64,000 nt of DNA from Chryseotalea sanaruensis (GTDB lineage: Bacteria; Bacteroidota; Bacteroidia; Cytophagales; Cyclobacteriaceae): NCBI RefSeq assembly GCF_003990915.1, contig NZ_BHXQ01000007.1, forward strand, positions 246,968-310,967, read 5' to 3'. A model generated the notes under the pieces. It saw only the letters and a list, made by a program, of their open reading frames with translations, was not told the DNA's origin and did no database searches. Below, piece by piece: positions 1 to 9,742 of the stretch (position 1 is its first letter; each line of letters begins with the position of its first letter). The position numbers and the translations under genes are program-made.

Positions 1-161
1 AAGAGTTTTTTACCGCGTCACAGGAGATACTTTTCGACAATTCTAAGCAACGTCTGACTTTTGTTTATGATAAAGGTAGCGATTATGCTGAAGGCAATTA
101 TATACTAGAAGTGTATACCGATGATTACCTCATGGGAAGAGGCGCTTTTGAAGTGAAGTGA
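1..161 (+). CDS. 3' end of an unrecognised protein (partial)
   Basis: An open frame enters from the left edge (first full codon at base 3) and stops with TGA at 159-161, giving the last 52 residues of a protein. The tail contains GNYILEVYTDDYLMGRGAFEVK-like alternation of polar and hydrophobic residues, which suggests a C-terminal beta-sandwich strand pair, as in many secreted Bacteroidota proteins. The family cannot be named from this fragment. It ends 40 bases before the acyltransferase gene on the same strand, so the two may be co-transcribed. Confidence 0.6.
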   Translation, partial: EFFTASQEILFDNSKQRLTFVYDKGSDYAEGNYILEVYTDDYLMGRGAFEVK

Positions 162-201
162 GAGACTAATCTCCTGTATTAGTAATTATTTAAATTTGTT
201 T

Positions 202-1089
202 ATGGTCTGGCTTAGTGCTTTGCTCTATTACGGAGTTTTCATTCCGATTTCGCTACTACCTTATCCGGTGCTTTACTTAATTTCCGATGGTGCCTATGTT
301 TTAGTTTACCATGTAATTGGATATCGAAAAAAGGTTGTGCTAAACAACATTAGAAACTCCTTTCCTGACAAGACAGAACAAGAGCATAAAGATATAGCAA
401 GTGCGTTTTACAGGCATTTTTGCGATGTCATTGTTGAAAGCTTTAAAACCTTCACAATTTCAGAGCAAGAAGCTATGCAGCGAATGAAGTTTGTCAATCC
501 TGAAATACTTAAAGCCTATGCAGTCGAGAATAGAAGCGTTATTCTTGCAGGTGGCCATTACAACAACTGGGAGTTATTTGCCGTTGCTATTGATTTGTTA
601 ATGGATCATCAGGCCATTGCCATTTACAAAGAGCTTAAAAATAAATACCTTGATGAAAAAATGCGCTCTACGCGTGGCAAATTTGGGCTGAAAATGATCT
701 CAACCAAAATAGTAAAAGAAGAATTTGAAAAAGAGAGGAATAATTTAACCGCAACCATATTTGCCACTGATCAATCACCAAGCGTAGCAAAAAACGCTTA
801 CTGGACCACCTTTCTTAACCAAGAATCAGCTATGATTTTTGGCCCCGAGCGTTATGCTAAAGAATATAACTACCCAATTCTATATGGAAGAATTAGCAAA
901 ATTAAGCGGGGTTATTATGAGTTTTCTTTTGACCTGATAAGTGACAATCCAAAAGATGAAGCTTACGGAGAAATTACAAAAAAACTAGTGCGTCATTTAG
1001 AGCGAGACATTAAGCAAGCACCACAATATTGGTTATGGACACATAAGCGCTGGAAAAAAAACAGACCGGAAGGGATGCCATTGTATTAG
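202..1089 (+). CDS. Lysophospholipid / lipid A acyltransferase (LpxL/HtrB-like)
   Basis: A 296-residue protein of the LpxL/LpxM (HtrB) acyltransferase family, which transfers a secondary acyl chain to lipid A or related lipids at the inner membrane. It has an N-terminal hydrophobic segment (about residues 1-35), the family motif GGHYNNWE near residue 115 carrying the H-x4-E type catalytic pair, and a distal WLWTHKRWK block near the C-terminus that is typical of the family. The ATG at 202 is preferred; an in-frame TTG at 196 would add two residues. Length is usual for the family. The exact acceptor lipid is not shown by the sequence. Confidence 0.88.
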   Translation: MVWLSALLYYGVFIPISLLPYPVLYLISDGAYVLVYHVIGYRKKVVLNNIRNSFPDKTEQEHKDIASAFYRHFCDVIVESFKTFTISEQEAMQRMKFVNPEILKAYAVENRSVILAGGHYNNWELFAVAIDLLMDHQAIAIYKELKNKYLDEKMRSTRGKFGLKMISTKIVKEEFEKERNNLTATIFATDQSPSVAKNAYWTTFLNQESAMIFGPERYAKEYNYPILYGRISKIKRGYYEFSFDLISDNPKDEAYGEITKKLVRHLERDIKQAPQYWLWTHKRWKKNRPEGMPLY

Positions 1090-1191
1090 TTTATATCCTA
1101 ATAGCATACAAAAATTGTCAATTTCACGTTCCTCACCCGAAACAAAAGACCAATCTTTTACGTTTTCTTATTAGTATTTAGAAAGTAACAT

Positions 1192-1497
1192 ATGCTTAGT
1201 CCGCTACGCTATCTTCTTACCCTAACCCTGGTAATTTTACTTTCAGGTTCATCTTCGGCTTTTGTAATTTTAAACCAAACTGCTTCTTATACAGAGCAAA
1301 ATGAGAAAAATGAAAGCGAAAATTTTATAGATGAAGCCATTCCCTCTAGTCGTTCTAAAAAGCAAGTAGTAAAAAATTCTAGTCCTTTTTTAAAGGCTGC
1401 TACAATCAAGCAAGAATCAATTTTTCCATCAACACATTCATCTCATTCTATTGGTGAAAGTTACCTGTTTATAAAATACAGGAAGCTAATTATTTAA
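1192..1497 (+). CDS. Small secreted or membrane-anchored hypothetical protein
   Basis: A 101-residue protein that I do not recognise. It has a hydrophobic N-terminus (about residues 7-25, LLTLTLVILLSGSSSAF) that looks like a signal peptide, followed by a polar, Ser/Lys/Glu-rich stretch without cysteines and a short hydrophobic/basic tail (FIKYRKLII). No domain can be named. It stands alone between the acyltransferase and the SPFH gene. The clear signal peptide and an ATG close to it support a real gene, though short length keeps confidence moderate. Confidence 0.55.
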   Translation: MLSPLRYLLTLTLVILLSGSSSAFVILNQTASYTEQNEKNESENFIDEAIPSSRSKKQVVKNSSPFLKAATIKQESIFPSTHSSHSIGESYLFIKYRKLII

Positions 1498-1590
1498 ACT
1501 TCCAATTTCCTTCTCTATTCTTAACTCAGGCATTGTTGATTCTATTCGACAATAGCAATCGTTAATATTTTCCATCTAAAATTCATGTGT

Positions 1591-2364
1591 ATGAAATCAA
1601 TTTCATATGTAATATTGCTTGCATTAATATTATCCTCTTGTGCCATTGTAAGACAAGGCGAAGTAGGTGTTAAACGAAAAATGGGCAAGCTCAAAGAGGA
1701 GGCGCTTAGCCCTGGTCCGGTTGTGTATAACCCACTTATTACTCGTATAATAAAAGTACCTACACGCACGGTCAATGTAGAAATCAATTCAAACCTCCCC
1801 TCAAAAGAAGGGTTAAATGTAGGCTCTGTCATTTCTATTCTTTATAAAATCGATCCTTCTTATGCACCATCAGTGGTGGAGAACATAGGTATGAATTACG
1901 AAGATGTATTGATCACGAGTGTTTTCCGTTCTGCTGCTGCTGATGTATGCTCGCGCTTTTTTGCCAAAGACATGCACACTGCGCAGCGAGCAGTTATTGA
2001 GCAAGAAATTTCCAATCAGATGAGGGGGATACTTAAAAATCGTGGATTTGAAATTGAAGCAGTGCTCTTAAAAACAATTCAATTACCCGCTGGCTTAGCA
2101 AGGGCGGTTGAAGAAAAGCTGGAGGCAGAGCAGGACGCACAACGAATGGAGTTTCTCCTGCAACGTGAAAAACTAGAGGCGCAGCGCAAGCTTGTAGAGG
2201 CACAAGGTATTCGTGATGCCCAAAAAGTTATTACCGAAGGGTTGAACGATCAAATACTTAAATGGCAAAGTATTAAAGCTTTTAAAGAGCTTAGTAAGTC
2301 ACCCAACACAAAAATAATTATGACAAACGGAAGCACACCGTTTTTAATTGAACCTAATAAATAA
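1591..2364 (+). CDS. SPFH/prohibitin-domain lipoprotein
   Basis: A 257-residue protein of the SPFH (stomatin/prohibitin/flotillin/HflK) superfamily, which forms membrane-associated oligomeric scaffolds. The first 17 residues are a lipoprotein signal with lipobox LSSC, so it is probably anchored by lipid rather than by the usual N-terminal transmembrane helix. The SPFH domain follows (V-R-Q-G-E-V-G-V-K-R near residue 22 through about 170), then a long charged helix rich in E, A, Q and R (about 165-215, KLEAEQDAQRMEF...), which is the expected coiled-coil. An ATG two codons upstream (1585) is an equally possible start. Confidence 0.85.
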   Translation: MKSISYVILLALILSSCAIVRQGEVGVKRKMGKLKEEALSPGPVVYNPLITRIIKVPTRTVNVEINSNLPSKEGLNVGSVISILYKIDPSYAPSVVENIGMNYEDVLITSVFRSAAADVCSRFFAKDMHTAQRAVIEQEISNQMRGILKNRGFEIEAVLLKTIQLPAGLARAVEEKLEAEQDAQRMEFLLQREKLEAQRKLVEAQGIRDAQKVITEGLNDQILKWQSIKAFKELSKSPNTKIIMTNGSTPFLIEPNK

Positions 2365-2371
2365 TACGACT

Positions 2372-2587
2372 ATGAAATGGATAGTATTGGAAGAAAACCC
2401 AATGCCAGATAACTACATTGCCATCATGGCCGCTGAAGAAGATAGAATTTTGCAGATCGAAAAAAAGCGATGCTCAATTTTTGATTCATGTGACAAAGCG
2501 ATGAATCGCGCGCGCGAATTGAGACAAAAGTACAAAGTTCCAAGTATTCGTTTATTCCAACAAGATGGTATTTCGGCACTTGTATGA
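2372..2587 (+). CDS. Small soluble hypothetical protein
   Basis: A 71-residue protein beginning MKWIVLEENPMPDNYIAI. No signal peptide or membrane segment is present; the sequence alternates short beta-like stretches with one helix (CDKAMNRARELRQKYK). The family is not recognised. It starts 7 bases after the SPFH gene and ends just before a strong terminator, so it is the last gene of that short transcription unit. A TTG at 2348 would give eight more residues but would overlap the upstream gene; the ATG is preferred. Confidence 0.6.
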   Translation: MKWIVLEENPMPDNYIAIMAAEEDRILQIEKKRCSIFDSCDKAMNRARELRQKYKVPSIRLFQQDGISALV

Positions 2588-2633
2588 AAATAGGTTAAGT
2601 TCACTTTTTAGGTTAAGGGTTTCAAAGTGAACG

Positions 2634-2662
2634 GGGGCATTCAGTTGAATGCCCCTTCTTTT
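2634..2662 (+). terminator. Rho-independent terminator after the SPFH unit
   Basis: A 9-bp perfect stem (GGGGCATTC / GAATGCCCC) with loop AGTT, followed by TTCTTTT. It lies 46 bases after the 71-residue gene and 34 bases before terC. Confidence 0.85.
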
Positions 2663-2695
2663 ACTAAGTTAATACTTTACACATAAATAATATTT

Positions 2696-3613
2696 ATGAG
2701 TCTATCTACACTATGGATTGGGTTTAATCTTTTTGTATTGGTTATGCTGGCTTTAGATCTTGGTCTGTTCCACAGAACTTCGAAGGTGATCAGTGTAAAA
2801 AATGCGCTACTCTGGACAGGCATATGGGTGCTCTTTGCTTTCATTTTTAATGTTTTTGTCTATTATGAATTTGGGCAAGAAAAGGCTTTTGAATTTTTTA
2901 CAGGATACATCATTGAAAAGTCGCTCAGCGTAGACAATATCTTCGTTATAATTTTAATTTTTTCATATTTCAATGTACCTCCTGCTTATCAACACAAGGT
3001 GCTCTTCTGGGGAATACTTGGAGCTCTTTTACTCCGTGTTGGTTTCATCTTTGCCGGTGTTGAATTGATTCATCGTTTTCATTGGTTGGTTTATATCTTC
3101 GGTGGATTCCTGATTTTTACAGGAATAAAAATTGTTACACAAGGAGAAATGAAACTGGATCCACAACGAAATCCTGTGGTAAAATTTACCAGAAAAATAT
3201 TCAGAGTAACACCTGATTTTGAAAAAGACAAATTCTTTGTTAGGAAAGAAGGAGTACTCTGGGCAACACCCTTATTTGTTGTTGTTATTCTTATTGAAGC
3301 TACTGACTTAGTATTTGCAGTAGACAGTATTCCAGCTATTCTGGCTATTTCAGACGACACCTTTATAGTTTACACTTCGAATGTATTTGCGATACTTGGC
3401 TTACGCTCGTTATATTTTGCATTGGCTGGAATAGAGAAATATTTTATCTATTTAAAGTACGGCCTTTCTGTTATACTCGTTTTTGTGGGTGTAAAAATGT
3501 GCATCGCAGACTGGTATAAAATTCCAATTGAAATATCACTGGCTTTTATTATTCTTACTTTATCAGTTGCAGTGCTGGCCTCGATGGTATTGAGCAACAC
3601 TAAAAAAGAATAA
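2696..3613 (+). CDS. TerC/Alx-family integral membrane protein
   Basis: A 305-residue polytopic inner-membrane protein of the TerC/Alx family (metal-ion, chiefly manganese, homeostasis or tellurite-resistance-associated carriers). About nine hydrophobic segments are visible. The family signatures SVDNIF (near residue 79) and AVDSIP (near residue 208) carry the paired conserved aspartates expected in the transport path. Length matches Alx-type members. It is a single-gene unit between two hairpins. I looked in the 80-base leader for an Mn riboswitch of the yybP-ykoY class and did not see a convincing one. Substrate is not deducible from sequence alone. Confidence 0.88.
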   Translation: MSLSTLWIGFNLFVLVMLALDLGLFHRTSKVISVKNALLWTGIWVLFAFIFNVFVYYEFGQEKAFEFFTGYIIEKSLSVDNIFVIILIFSYFNVPPAYQHKVLFWGILGALLLRVGFIFAGVELIHRFHWLVYIFGGFLIFTGIKIVTQGEMKLDPQRNPVVKFTRKIFRVTPDFEKDKFFVRKEGVLWATPLFVVVILIEATDLVFAVDSIPAILAISDDTFIVYTSNVFAILGLRSLYFALAGIEKYFIYLKYGLSVILVFVGVKMCIADWYKIPIEISLAFIILTLSVAVLASMVLSNTKKE

Positions 3614-3679
3614 GTTAAAAGTGCTAATTCGTTTGGTTACCACTAGTTTCAAAAACATTAGAGATTTAATAAGAGTACC

Positions 3680-3725
3680 ATCCGTCAGACCGCTGAAAGC
3701 AGAAGCAAACAGCGGTCGGACGGAT
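3680..3725. terminator. Long hairpin between convergent genes
   Basis: Arms at 3680-3695 and 3710-3725 pair over 16 positions with one mismatch (ATCCGTCAGACCGCTG against CAGCGGTCGGACGGAT), enclosing a 14-base purine-rich loop. It sits between convergent terC and the metallophosphoesterase gene and probably ends transcription from both sides, although neither side has a long T run. Confidence 0.6.
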
Positions 3726-3743
3726 TAAGCTAGTGAAATAAGA

Positions 3744-4994
3744 TCAGGCTCTTTTTAATTCCAATATGGTTAGCTCAGGTGGCATACCAATTCGGCCGGG
3801 ATAACCAATGTAACCAAAGCCTCTGTTTACATACAAGTGCTGATTACCTTCTGAGTATAAGCCTGCCCATTGTTTGTAGGCATATTGAGAAGGACTCCAT
3901 TTAAAATCACCTATCTCTACACCAAACTGAAAGCCATGTGTGTGCCCTGAGAACATTAAGTCTATGTCTTGATAATCCTTTTTTACCTGTGCATCCCAAT
4001 GACTAGGATCGTGCGACAATAATAATTTAACGGCAGCCTCATTGGTATTTCTATAGGCTTCATCAAGTTTTCCATATTTAGCAAAACCACCACCTCCCCA
4101 ATTTTCTATGCCGATTACTGCAATTTTATCTGTTCCTATCTGAAGAAATCTGTTTTCATTCATCAACAAATCGAAATTCATTTGCTTATGTGCAGCCATT
4201 AAGTCACTGAAGTTTTTTCGTTTTGCTTCCGCTGATGCCCATTTTTTATAATCACCATAATCATGATTACCCGTAACGGAGTAAACCCCAAGTGGTGCTT
4301 TTAATTTATCGAAGATGTTGATATAATCTTTTACCTCCTCACTTTCATTATTCACTAAATCGCCAGTAAAGAAAATAGCATCAGGTTTTTCATTCATCAG
4401 CATTTCAACGCCACCTTTTACTGCGGTTTTATTAAAGAAACTACCCGAATGTATATCAGAGATGTGTCCGATCTTAATACCATCAAATGATTGAGGTAGG
4501 TTAGGCAAACGCAACGTAACACGCTTGATGCGGTAATCGTGTGCTCCTGAAATGATGCCATAGGCCATTGTACCAAAAGGAATAGCTGCAGCTATCAATG
4601 CAGTCTTTGATAAGAATTCTGAACGTGTCAGTACCTCTCCTTGTGTAGTCGTACTTTCTTCTTTAGAAAATGATTGCAGCATCCATCTTATTCCTCTTTG
4701 TATATCGTCAATGAAGAGAACAAGAACAGCAAAGAACTTGGAAAAATAAACACCAACAATGCCTGTGATTGCCCAGTTTCTGAATTGTGGCCCTAAACTG
4801 TAAGGATTACCAAAAGTCCAGAAGAGTATAATCAAAATGGTGAGTAAAGTAGGTAACCAAAAGAGAAGTCGTACAGATAACTTCCAACCTTCTGAGAGAT
4901 TTTTGCTTACCTGGACTACTGCCTGAAAAACATAATAGTCGACTAACAGTAAAACGATGATGAGTATAGAAAATGTTAACATACGGGCTAGCAT
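3744..4994 (-). CDS. Membrane-anchored metallophosphoesterase
   Basis: A 416-residue calcineurin-like metallophosphoesterase of the YkuE/YaeI type. The N-terminal ~150 residues contain about four hydrophobic segments. The phosphoesterase domain follows with the full set of metal-binding blocks: DIHSG (D-x-H, near 180), GDLVNN (GD-x2-N), GNHDYG (GNHD), and GHTHGFQFG (GH-x-H) near 355. These ligands for two metals are all present, so the enzyme should be active. The substrate is unknown; relatives act on phospholipid-type or UDP-diacylglucosamine-like substrates. It is transcribed towards terC and away from the efflux operon's end. Confidence 0.85.
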   Translation of the reverse strand: MLARMLTFSILIIVLLLVDYYVFQAVVQVSKNLSEGWKLSVRLLFWLPTLLTILIILFWTFGNPYSLGPQFRNWAITGIVGVYFSKFFAVLVLFIDDIQRGIRWMLQSFSKEESTTTQGEVLTRSEFLSKTALIAAAIPFGTMAYGIISGAHDYRIKRVTLRLPNLPQSFDGIKIGHISDIHSGSFFNKTAVKGGVEMLMNEKPDAIFFTGDLVNNESEEVKDYINIFDKLKAPLGVYSVTGNHDYGDYKKWASAEAKRKNFSDLMAAHKQMNFDLLMNENRFLQIGTDKIAVIGIENWGGGGFAKYGKLDEAYRNTNEAAVKLLLSHDPSHWDAQVKKDYQDIDLMFSGHTHGFQFGVEIGDFKWSPSQYAYKQWAGLYSEGNQHLYVNRGFGYIGYPGRIGMPPELTILELKRA

Positions 4995-5056
4995 AAAAGA
5001 TATTGTATTAAAACGCAGTGAATCAACTAATGTTCAGGCTAATACTTCCCTAAAGA

Positions 5057-5087
5057 AAAAGGTCGCCCATGTTATGGACGACCTTTA
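5057..5087 (-). terminator. Terminator of the efflux operon
   Basis: A near-perfect 14-bp stem (arms 5057-5070 and 5074-5087, one mismatch, loop GTT). On the minus strand it is followed by a run of T. It lies 25 bases after the stop codon of the RND gene. Confidence 0.8.
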
Positions 5088-5111
5088 TAGCAAAATAGTC
5101 TAACCTATACT

Positions 5112-8100
5112 TTACTTATTACTCATTTGAAGTTTAATCCCTGTTTTACGATTTAACCAGAACATAAATTTCTCAACAAGCAAATACATAACTGGTACTA
5201 CTACCAGGGTTAAGAATGTTGCAAAGATCAAACCGAATATAATGGTCCAGGAAAGCGGTGCCCAAAAGGCAACACTATCACCACCAATATAGAAGTCGGC
5301 ATCGTAAACATTGAAGAACTTAATGAAATCGATGTTGATACCCACTGCTAGTGGTATTAATCCAAGTACAGTTGTAATAGCGGTTAGCAATACAGGACGC
5401 AAGCGGGTTTTACCTGCTTCAGCAATGGCATGCATAACTTCTTCAATTGTCAGGTCCTTGCCTGTTTCTTCCCGTTTACGTTTCTTCTTTAATTCAACAA
5501 AGTCGAGTAATACAATGGCATTATTTACCACAATACCTGCCAGTGAGATGATACCCACCATAGTCATGATGATGACAAACTCCATATTGAATATAACTAA
5601 TCCCAGAAATACACCAATGGTACTGAACAATACAGAAGTCATGATGATTAACGGAGCTGTTAGCTTATTGAACTGGGCTACGATAATAAGGAAGATCAGG
5701 AACACAGCGATCATTAGAGCACCTGACAAGAAAGACATTTCTTCTGCCTGCTTTTCTTGTTCACCGCCAAACTTGTAGCTGTACCCTGCTGGCAACTGAA
5801 AATCCTCCAAATGATCTTTAATCTTTTGATTTACCTCTGTTGGGTTAAAACCACCCAATACATTTGAGCTGATTGATATCTGACGTTTTAAATCCTTACG
5901 CTTGACTGAACCGTAGGTAGAGCTTAACTCTGCTTTAGCTACTGCAGAAATCGGCACCTGCACAATACGTCCATTGGTTTGGTTACGATAAGTAATGTTC
6001 TTATTCATTAATGCATCTACATCGTAGCGATACTTATCGTCCAATCTTAATTGGATTTTATAATCATCTTCTCCTTGTTTAAATTTAGAAATTTCCTTTC
6101 CGAATAGTGATGTCCTCACTTCGCTGGCAACACTAAAAGTTGAAAGGCCAAAACGTCTTGCTTTTTCACGATCAATATTGACTAGCATTTCGGGCTTACC
6201 TGTTTCCAAATCAATTTTGAGTTTCTCAACACCAGGTATACCTGCTTCATTGATATAAGCTTTCATTTTTTCAGCTTGTACTATCAATACCTCCAGGTTA
6301 TCACCGGTCAATTCAATCATAACAGGCTTACCAGTAGGTGGACCGTCAGCATTCTTCTCAGCAGTTACTGATACACCCGGATAAGTACCCAAATCCTTTC
6401 GTAGTTTGTCAAGTGCATCATTCGTATTTACACCTTGACGGTATTTGAAGTCAACGAAGTTTACTGTTATTCTCGCTTTGTTTGGTGATTCGGCCTGACC
6501 AATACTTGACATATCGTTTGGATCACCAGTACCAGCACCTACATTGGCAATAATTGATTCAACTGCAGTACCAAATACCTCCATCGATGTAATCACCTTA
6601 TCTTCTATTACTTTGGTGAATGCGTCTGTTTCCTGAATATCAGCTCCTAATGGGAACTCAATAAACACGTTAACGTACTTTGGTTCGTTTTCAGGGAAGA
6701 ATAAAACTTTTGGAGCACGTATACCCAAAAGGATTATTGAGAGAAACAATAAGCCAACGGTACCGAAGAATATGAAGTATGGCTTACGACCATGAAGTGC
6801 ATACTCAATGAGTATTTCATAACGCTTTTCAAGTCGTGGCAATAAGTTTTGCTGAAAGCGATTTGAAAGTGGAACCAATACATAAACATTAAGTATTGTT
6901 AATAATGCAAAAAGAATAAGAAGATTACCTAACCAGGTAACACTCAGAAGTAAAAAGACAATACCCAAGGCAGCTGCAATAATCGAATTTCTCCAGATAG
7001 CTTTATGATTTACTACAATTTCTTCATCAAGCTTCATGTAATTAAGAATGAACACCGGGTTAATTACCAGCGCTACAAAAAGTGAGGCAGCTAACGAAAC
7101 AGCAAGCGTAATAGGCAGGTAGCTCATGAATTGACCCATGATACCAGGCCACAGCATAAGTGGAATAAATGCAGCTACTGTTGTTGCGGTTGATGAAATA
7201 ATTGGCAAGGCTACTTCGCCAACACCAAGTCGTGTTGCATCCCACATTGTATAACCTTCAGATCGTAAACGGTAAACGTTTTCTACCACCACAATACCGT
7301 TATCCACCAACATACCCAACGCCATGATCAATCCAAACAACACCATCATGTTGATAGTGATTCCCATTGCATTAAGAATAATAAAGGTCAAGAACATGGA
7401 AATAGGAATTGCCATACCCACAAACATTGCATTACGTGTTCCGATAAAGAGTAGTAGTACAATAACCACCACAATCACACCAGAGATAATGTTGTTTTCA
7501 AGACTGCTTACCATCTCTTTGGTAAATGAAGACTGATCGTTTGTGATACTTACCTTCAAATCCTTAGGAAAAACCTCAGTTTTTGTTTTTTCTAAAATGG
7601 CATTAATCTTTTCTGTGGCAATTAGTAAATTTTCTCCACTGCGCTTTACAACATCCAACATCACAACAGGTTCCTTTCTAAGACGAGCGTAACTCACTGC
7701 TTCTACATAATCAAACTCAACTGTGGCAACATCCTTCAGATATACAATGTTTCCATCTTCGTTTTTGATAACTATATTCTCTAATTGCTTTGGATTGGTA
7801 AATTCACCTACCACACGAATTGTTCTGCGCACTCCGCCATCTAAAACATTTCCACCCGAAAGAGTAACGTTTTCTGCAGTAACCGCTTGTTCAATGTCAC
7901 CAAAATTTAATTTACGCGCTTCTAATTCATAAGGATTGACTTTGATTTTTACTTCCTTATCATCAATACCCCTGATTTCAACTTTTGATACTTCAGAAAC
8001 TTTTTCAATTTCATCCTCCAGATATTCACCATACCGCTTCAACTCTTCAAGAGTATAATTACCTGCCAGGTTGATGTTCATGATTGGGAATTCAGAGAAA

Positions 8101-8549
8101 TTCAATTCGAAAACATTCGGATCAGCAGGTAAGTCCTGAGGAAGTTCCGGCTTAGCACGATCCACTGCATCTTTAACCTTTGATAAGGCCTGTTCAGTAG
8201 AAATTTTCGGATCGAACTCAACAATAATTGTTGAGTAATCTTGTACCGAAGTAGACTTGATATTGTCAATTTCGGAAATAGTATTTAATTCCTTTTCAAT
8301 CTGGCGTGTCACCAGGTTCTCCATATCTATTGGAGAGTTACCAGGATAAGGTGTGCCAATATATACTATTGGTTGTTTTATCTCAGGGTAACTGTCTTTA
8401 GGCATACTAACATAAGTTGATATACCTACAATTGTAATAAGGGCTGTTAAGAACATTACCATGGTATTGTTCTTAAGAGAGAAGGTTGTGAGACCAAATT
8501 CCTTATCTACTTTCTTATTTTCTTTATCAATATTGTTGCTATCGCTCAT
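5112..8549 (-). CDS. RND-type efflux pump inner-membrane transporter
   Basis: A 1145-residue resistance-nodulation-division permease of the AcrB/MexB-like superfamily, exporting toxic compounds with proton antiport as part of a tripartite envelope complex. The protein has the internal duplication of RND pumps: a first helix near residue 30, the first porter loop to about 340, TM2-6 with the GMLVDNGIVVVEN proton-relay block (conserved Asp), then the second half with GIVVNNAIVLLDF near residue 1015. The first residues form a charged 25-residue cytoplasmic tail. It is longer than typical AcrB because of an extra segment between the halves. It is the last gene of the tetR-tolC-adaptor-RND operon, 17 bases after the adaptor. 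Confidence 0.93.
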   Translation of the reverse strand: MSDSNNIDKENKKVDKEFGLTTFSLKNNTMVMFLTALITIVGISTYVSMPKDSYPEIKQPIVYIGTPYPGNSPIDMENLVTRQIEKELNTISEIDNIKSTSVQDYSTIIVEFDPKISTEQALSKVKDAVDRAKPELPQDLPADPNVFELNFSEFPIMNINLAGNYTLEELKRYGEYLEDEIEKVSEVSKVEIRGIDDKEVKIKVNPYELEARKLNFGDIEQAVTAENVTLSGGNVLDGGVRRTIRVVGEFTNPKQLENIVIKNEDGNIVYLKDVATVEFDYVEAVSYARLRKEPVVMLDVVKRSGENLLIATEKINAILEKTKTEVFPKDLKVSITNDQSSFTKEMVSSLENNIISGVIVVVIVLLLFIGTRNAMFVGMAIPISMFLTFIILNAMGITINMMVLFGLIMALGMLVDNGIVVVENVYRLRSEGYTMWDATRLGVGEVALPIISSTATTVAAFIPLMLWPGIMGQFMSYLPITLAVSLAASLFVALVINPVFILNYMKLDEEIVVNHKAIWRNSIIAAALGIVFLLLSVTWLGNLLILFALLTILNVYVLVPLSNRFQQNLLPRLEKRYEILIEYALHGRKPYFIFFGTVGLLFLSIILLGIRAPKVLFFPENEPKYVNVFIEFPLGADIQETDAFTKVIEDKVITSMEVFGTAVESIIANVGAGTGDPNDMSSIGQAESPNKARITVNFVDFKYRQGVNTNDALDKLRKDLGTYPGVSVTAEKNADGPPTGKPVMIELTGDNLEVLIVQAEKMKAYINEAGIPGVEKLKIDLETGKPEMLVNIDREKARRFGLSTFSVASEVRTSLFGKEISKFKQGEDDYKIQLRLDDKYRYDVDALMNKNITYRNQTNGRIVQVPISAVAKAELSSTYGSVKRKDLKRQISISSNVLGGFNPTEVNQKIKDHLEDFQLPAGYSYKFGGEQEKQAEEMSFLSGALMIAVFLIFLIIVAQFNKLTAPLIIMTSVLFSTIGVFLGLVIFNMEFVIIMTMVGIISLAGIVVNNAIVLLDFVELKKKRKREETGKDLTIEEVMHAIAEAGKTRLRPVLLTAITTVLGLIPLAVGINIDFIKFFNVYDADFYIGGDSVAFWAPLSWTIIFGLIFATFLTLVVVPVMYLLVEKFMFWLNRKTGIKLQMSNK

Positions 8550-8566
8550 ATATAAATGATTAACGA

Positions 8567-9730
8567 TTAATTAACAGCTACTTTTGATTCGGCACCTGTT
8601 GCCAAGGTTATTTCAGCACCATCAGTTAAGTCTCTGAAACCTTCACCGATTACTGTTTCTGAACCAACAAGCCCTTCCAAAATTTCGGTGTTCCCATTAA
8701 AGGATTGACCTATTTTTATGTAAGCTTTTTTGGCATGTGCCTGGTTATGGATCATTTCAACTATGTAAACAAATTGTCCGTTGTTGTCACGTTGAATGTA
8801 TTTTGTTGGCAAGGAGAAGGTGTTATTATTAACATAATCACGAAGTGTAACAAGTGTAACCTGATTTGGATTAACACCAACACCACCAGACAACTTAACC
8901 TCAACAGAAAATGTACGATTTTCAGGATTGATCACTTGACCTACTGACGCAATTATACTGCTAACCTTTTTATCCTGAACAGGGAAGTAAACTTCCGCCT
9001 TATCACCTGTTTTAAGTTTGCCAATAAACTCTTCTGAAACATCGGCTTTGATATACATATCGTCTTGACTAACCATTCTTACCAAAGGTAAACCGGGTGA
9101 TGCCATTTGACCTTCAAGTGCATCAACGCGATCAATAGTACCGCTAAAAGGAGCCTTGATCAACATTTGATCTAATTGCGCATAGGCACCATTGAGTTTT
9201 TTCTCAAGACCTTCTTTGGTATTCTTAGCCTGCAGATATTGCACTTCAGTTCCAATATTTTGCTTCCACAATTTCTCCTGTTTCTCAAAAATTGTTTTAG
9301 CTAAATCCAAAGAGCTTTTCAGTTCTGCAATTGAGCTGCGTAAAATAGCAGCATCAAGGCTTACTAATAATTGATCTTTTGTTACACGTTGACCTTCTGT
9401 TACATGTACGCGTTCAATTTCGCCACCAGTAACAGCACTTAACAATATGTTTTTGCGTGATTCAACAGTGCCTCTCACATCAATAAAATGTTCAAAAGGT
9501 TTGTTTTCAATGGCAACTGGCTTAACTAAAACAGAAGAAGCGAGACTTGCAGCAGGATCTGAGTCACGAATTTCCCTCTCAAGTTGCGAGATTGTTTCCT
9601 TTAAATCTGCCATAACAGTTCTTACACTATCAAGCTTTTGCTTTTTCATGGTCAGGTCATCAACTGGCGGTGCACTACATGCCGCTGATAAAGCTAAGAG
9701 TATTACTGAGGATATGTATGTGTTTTTCAT
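8567..9730 (-). CDS. RND efflux periplasmic adaptor (membrane fusion protein), lipoprotein
   Basis: A 387-residue membrane-fusion protein that bridges the RND pump and the outer-membrane channel. The N-terminus is a lipoprotein signal (lipobox SAAC, Cys near residue 18), then a short coiled coil (residues 28-60), the biotinyl-lipoyl half-motifs (VESRKNILLSAVTGGEIERV and APFSGTIDRVDALEGQ), the alpha-helical hairpin between them, and beta-barrel and membrane-proximal domains to the end. The arrangement and length are usual for HlyD/AcrA adaptors. It is separated from tolC by 12 bases and from the pump gene by 17 bases. Confidence 0.92.
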   Translation of the reverse strand: MKNTYISSVILLALSAACSAPPVDDLTMKKQKLDSVRTVMADLKETISQLEREIRDSDPAASLASSVLVKPVAIENKPFEHFIDVRGTVESRKNILLSAVTGGEIERVHVTEGQRVTKDQLLVSLDAAILRSSIAELKSSLDLAKTIFEKQEKLWKQNIGTEVQYLQAKNTKEGLEKKLNGAYAQLDQMLIKAPFSGTIDRVDALEGQMASPGLPLVRMVSQDDMYIKADVSEEFIGKLKTGDKAEVYFPVQDKKVSSIIASVGQVINPENRTFSVEVKLSGGVGVNPNQVTLVTLRDYVNNNTFSLPTKYIQRDNNGQFVYIVEMIHNQAHAKKAYIKIGQSFNGNTEILEGLVGSETVIGEGFRDLTDGAEITLATGAESKVAVN

Positions 9731-9742
9731 GAGTGTAGATTT

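Noticed and set aside
2588..2695. yybP-ykoY manganese riboswitch upstream of terC
   Set aside because: The leader contains only the upstream terminator and no recognisable aptamer pattern.
3680..3725. Possible REP element
   Set aside because: The hairpin appears only once in the window and sits between convergent genes, so a terminator role is simpler.
5311..5778. 155-codon antisense reading frame inside the RND gene
   Set aside because: It has no independent start signal or domain and lies fully inside a strongly conserved gene on the other strand.
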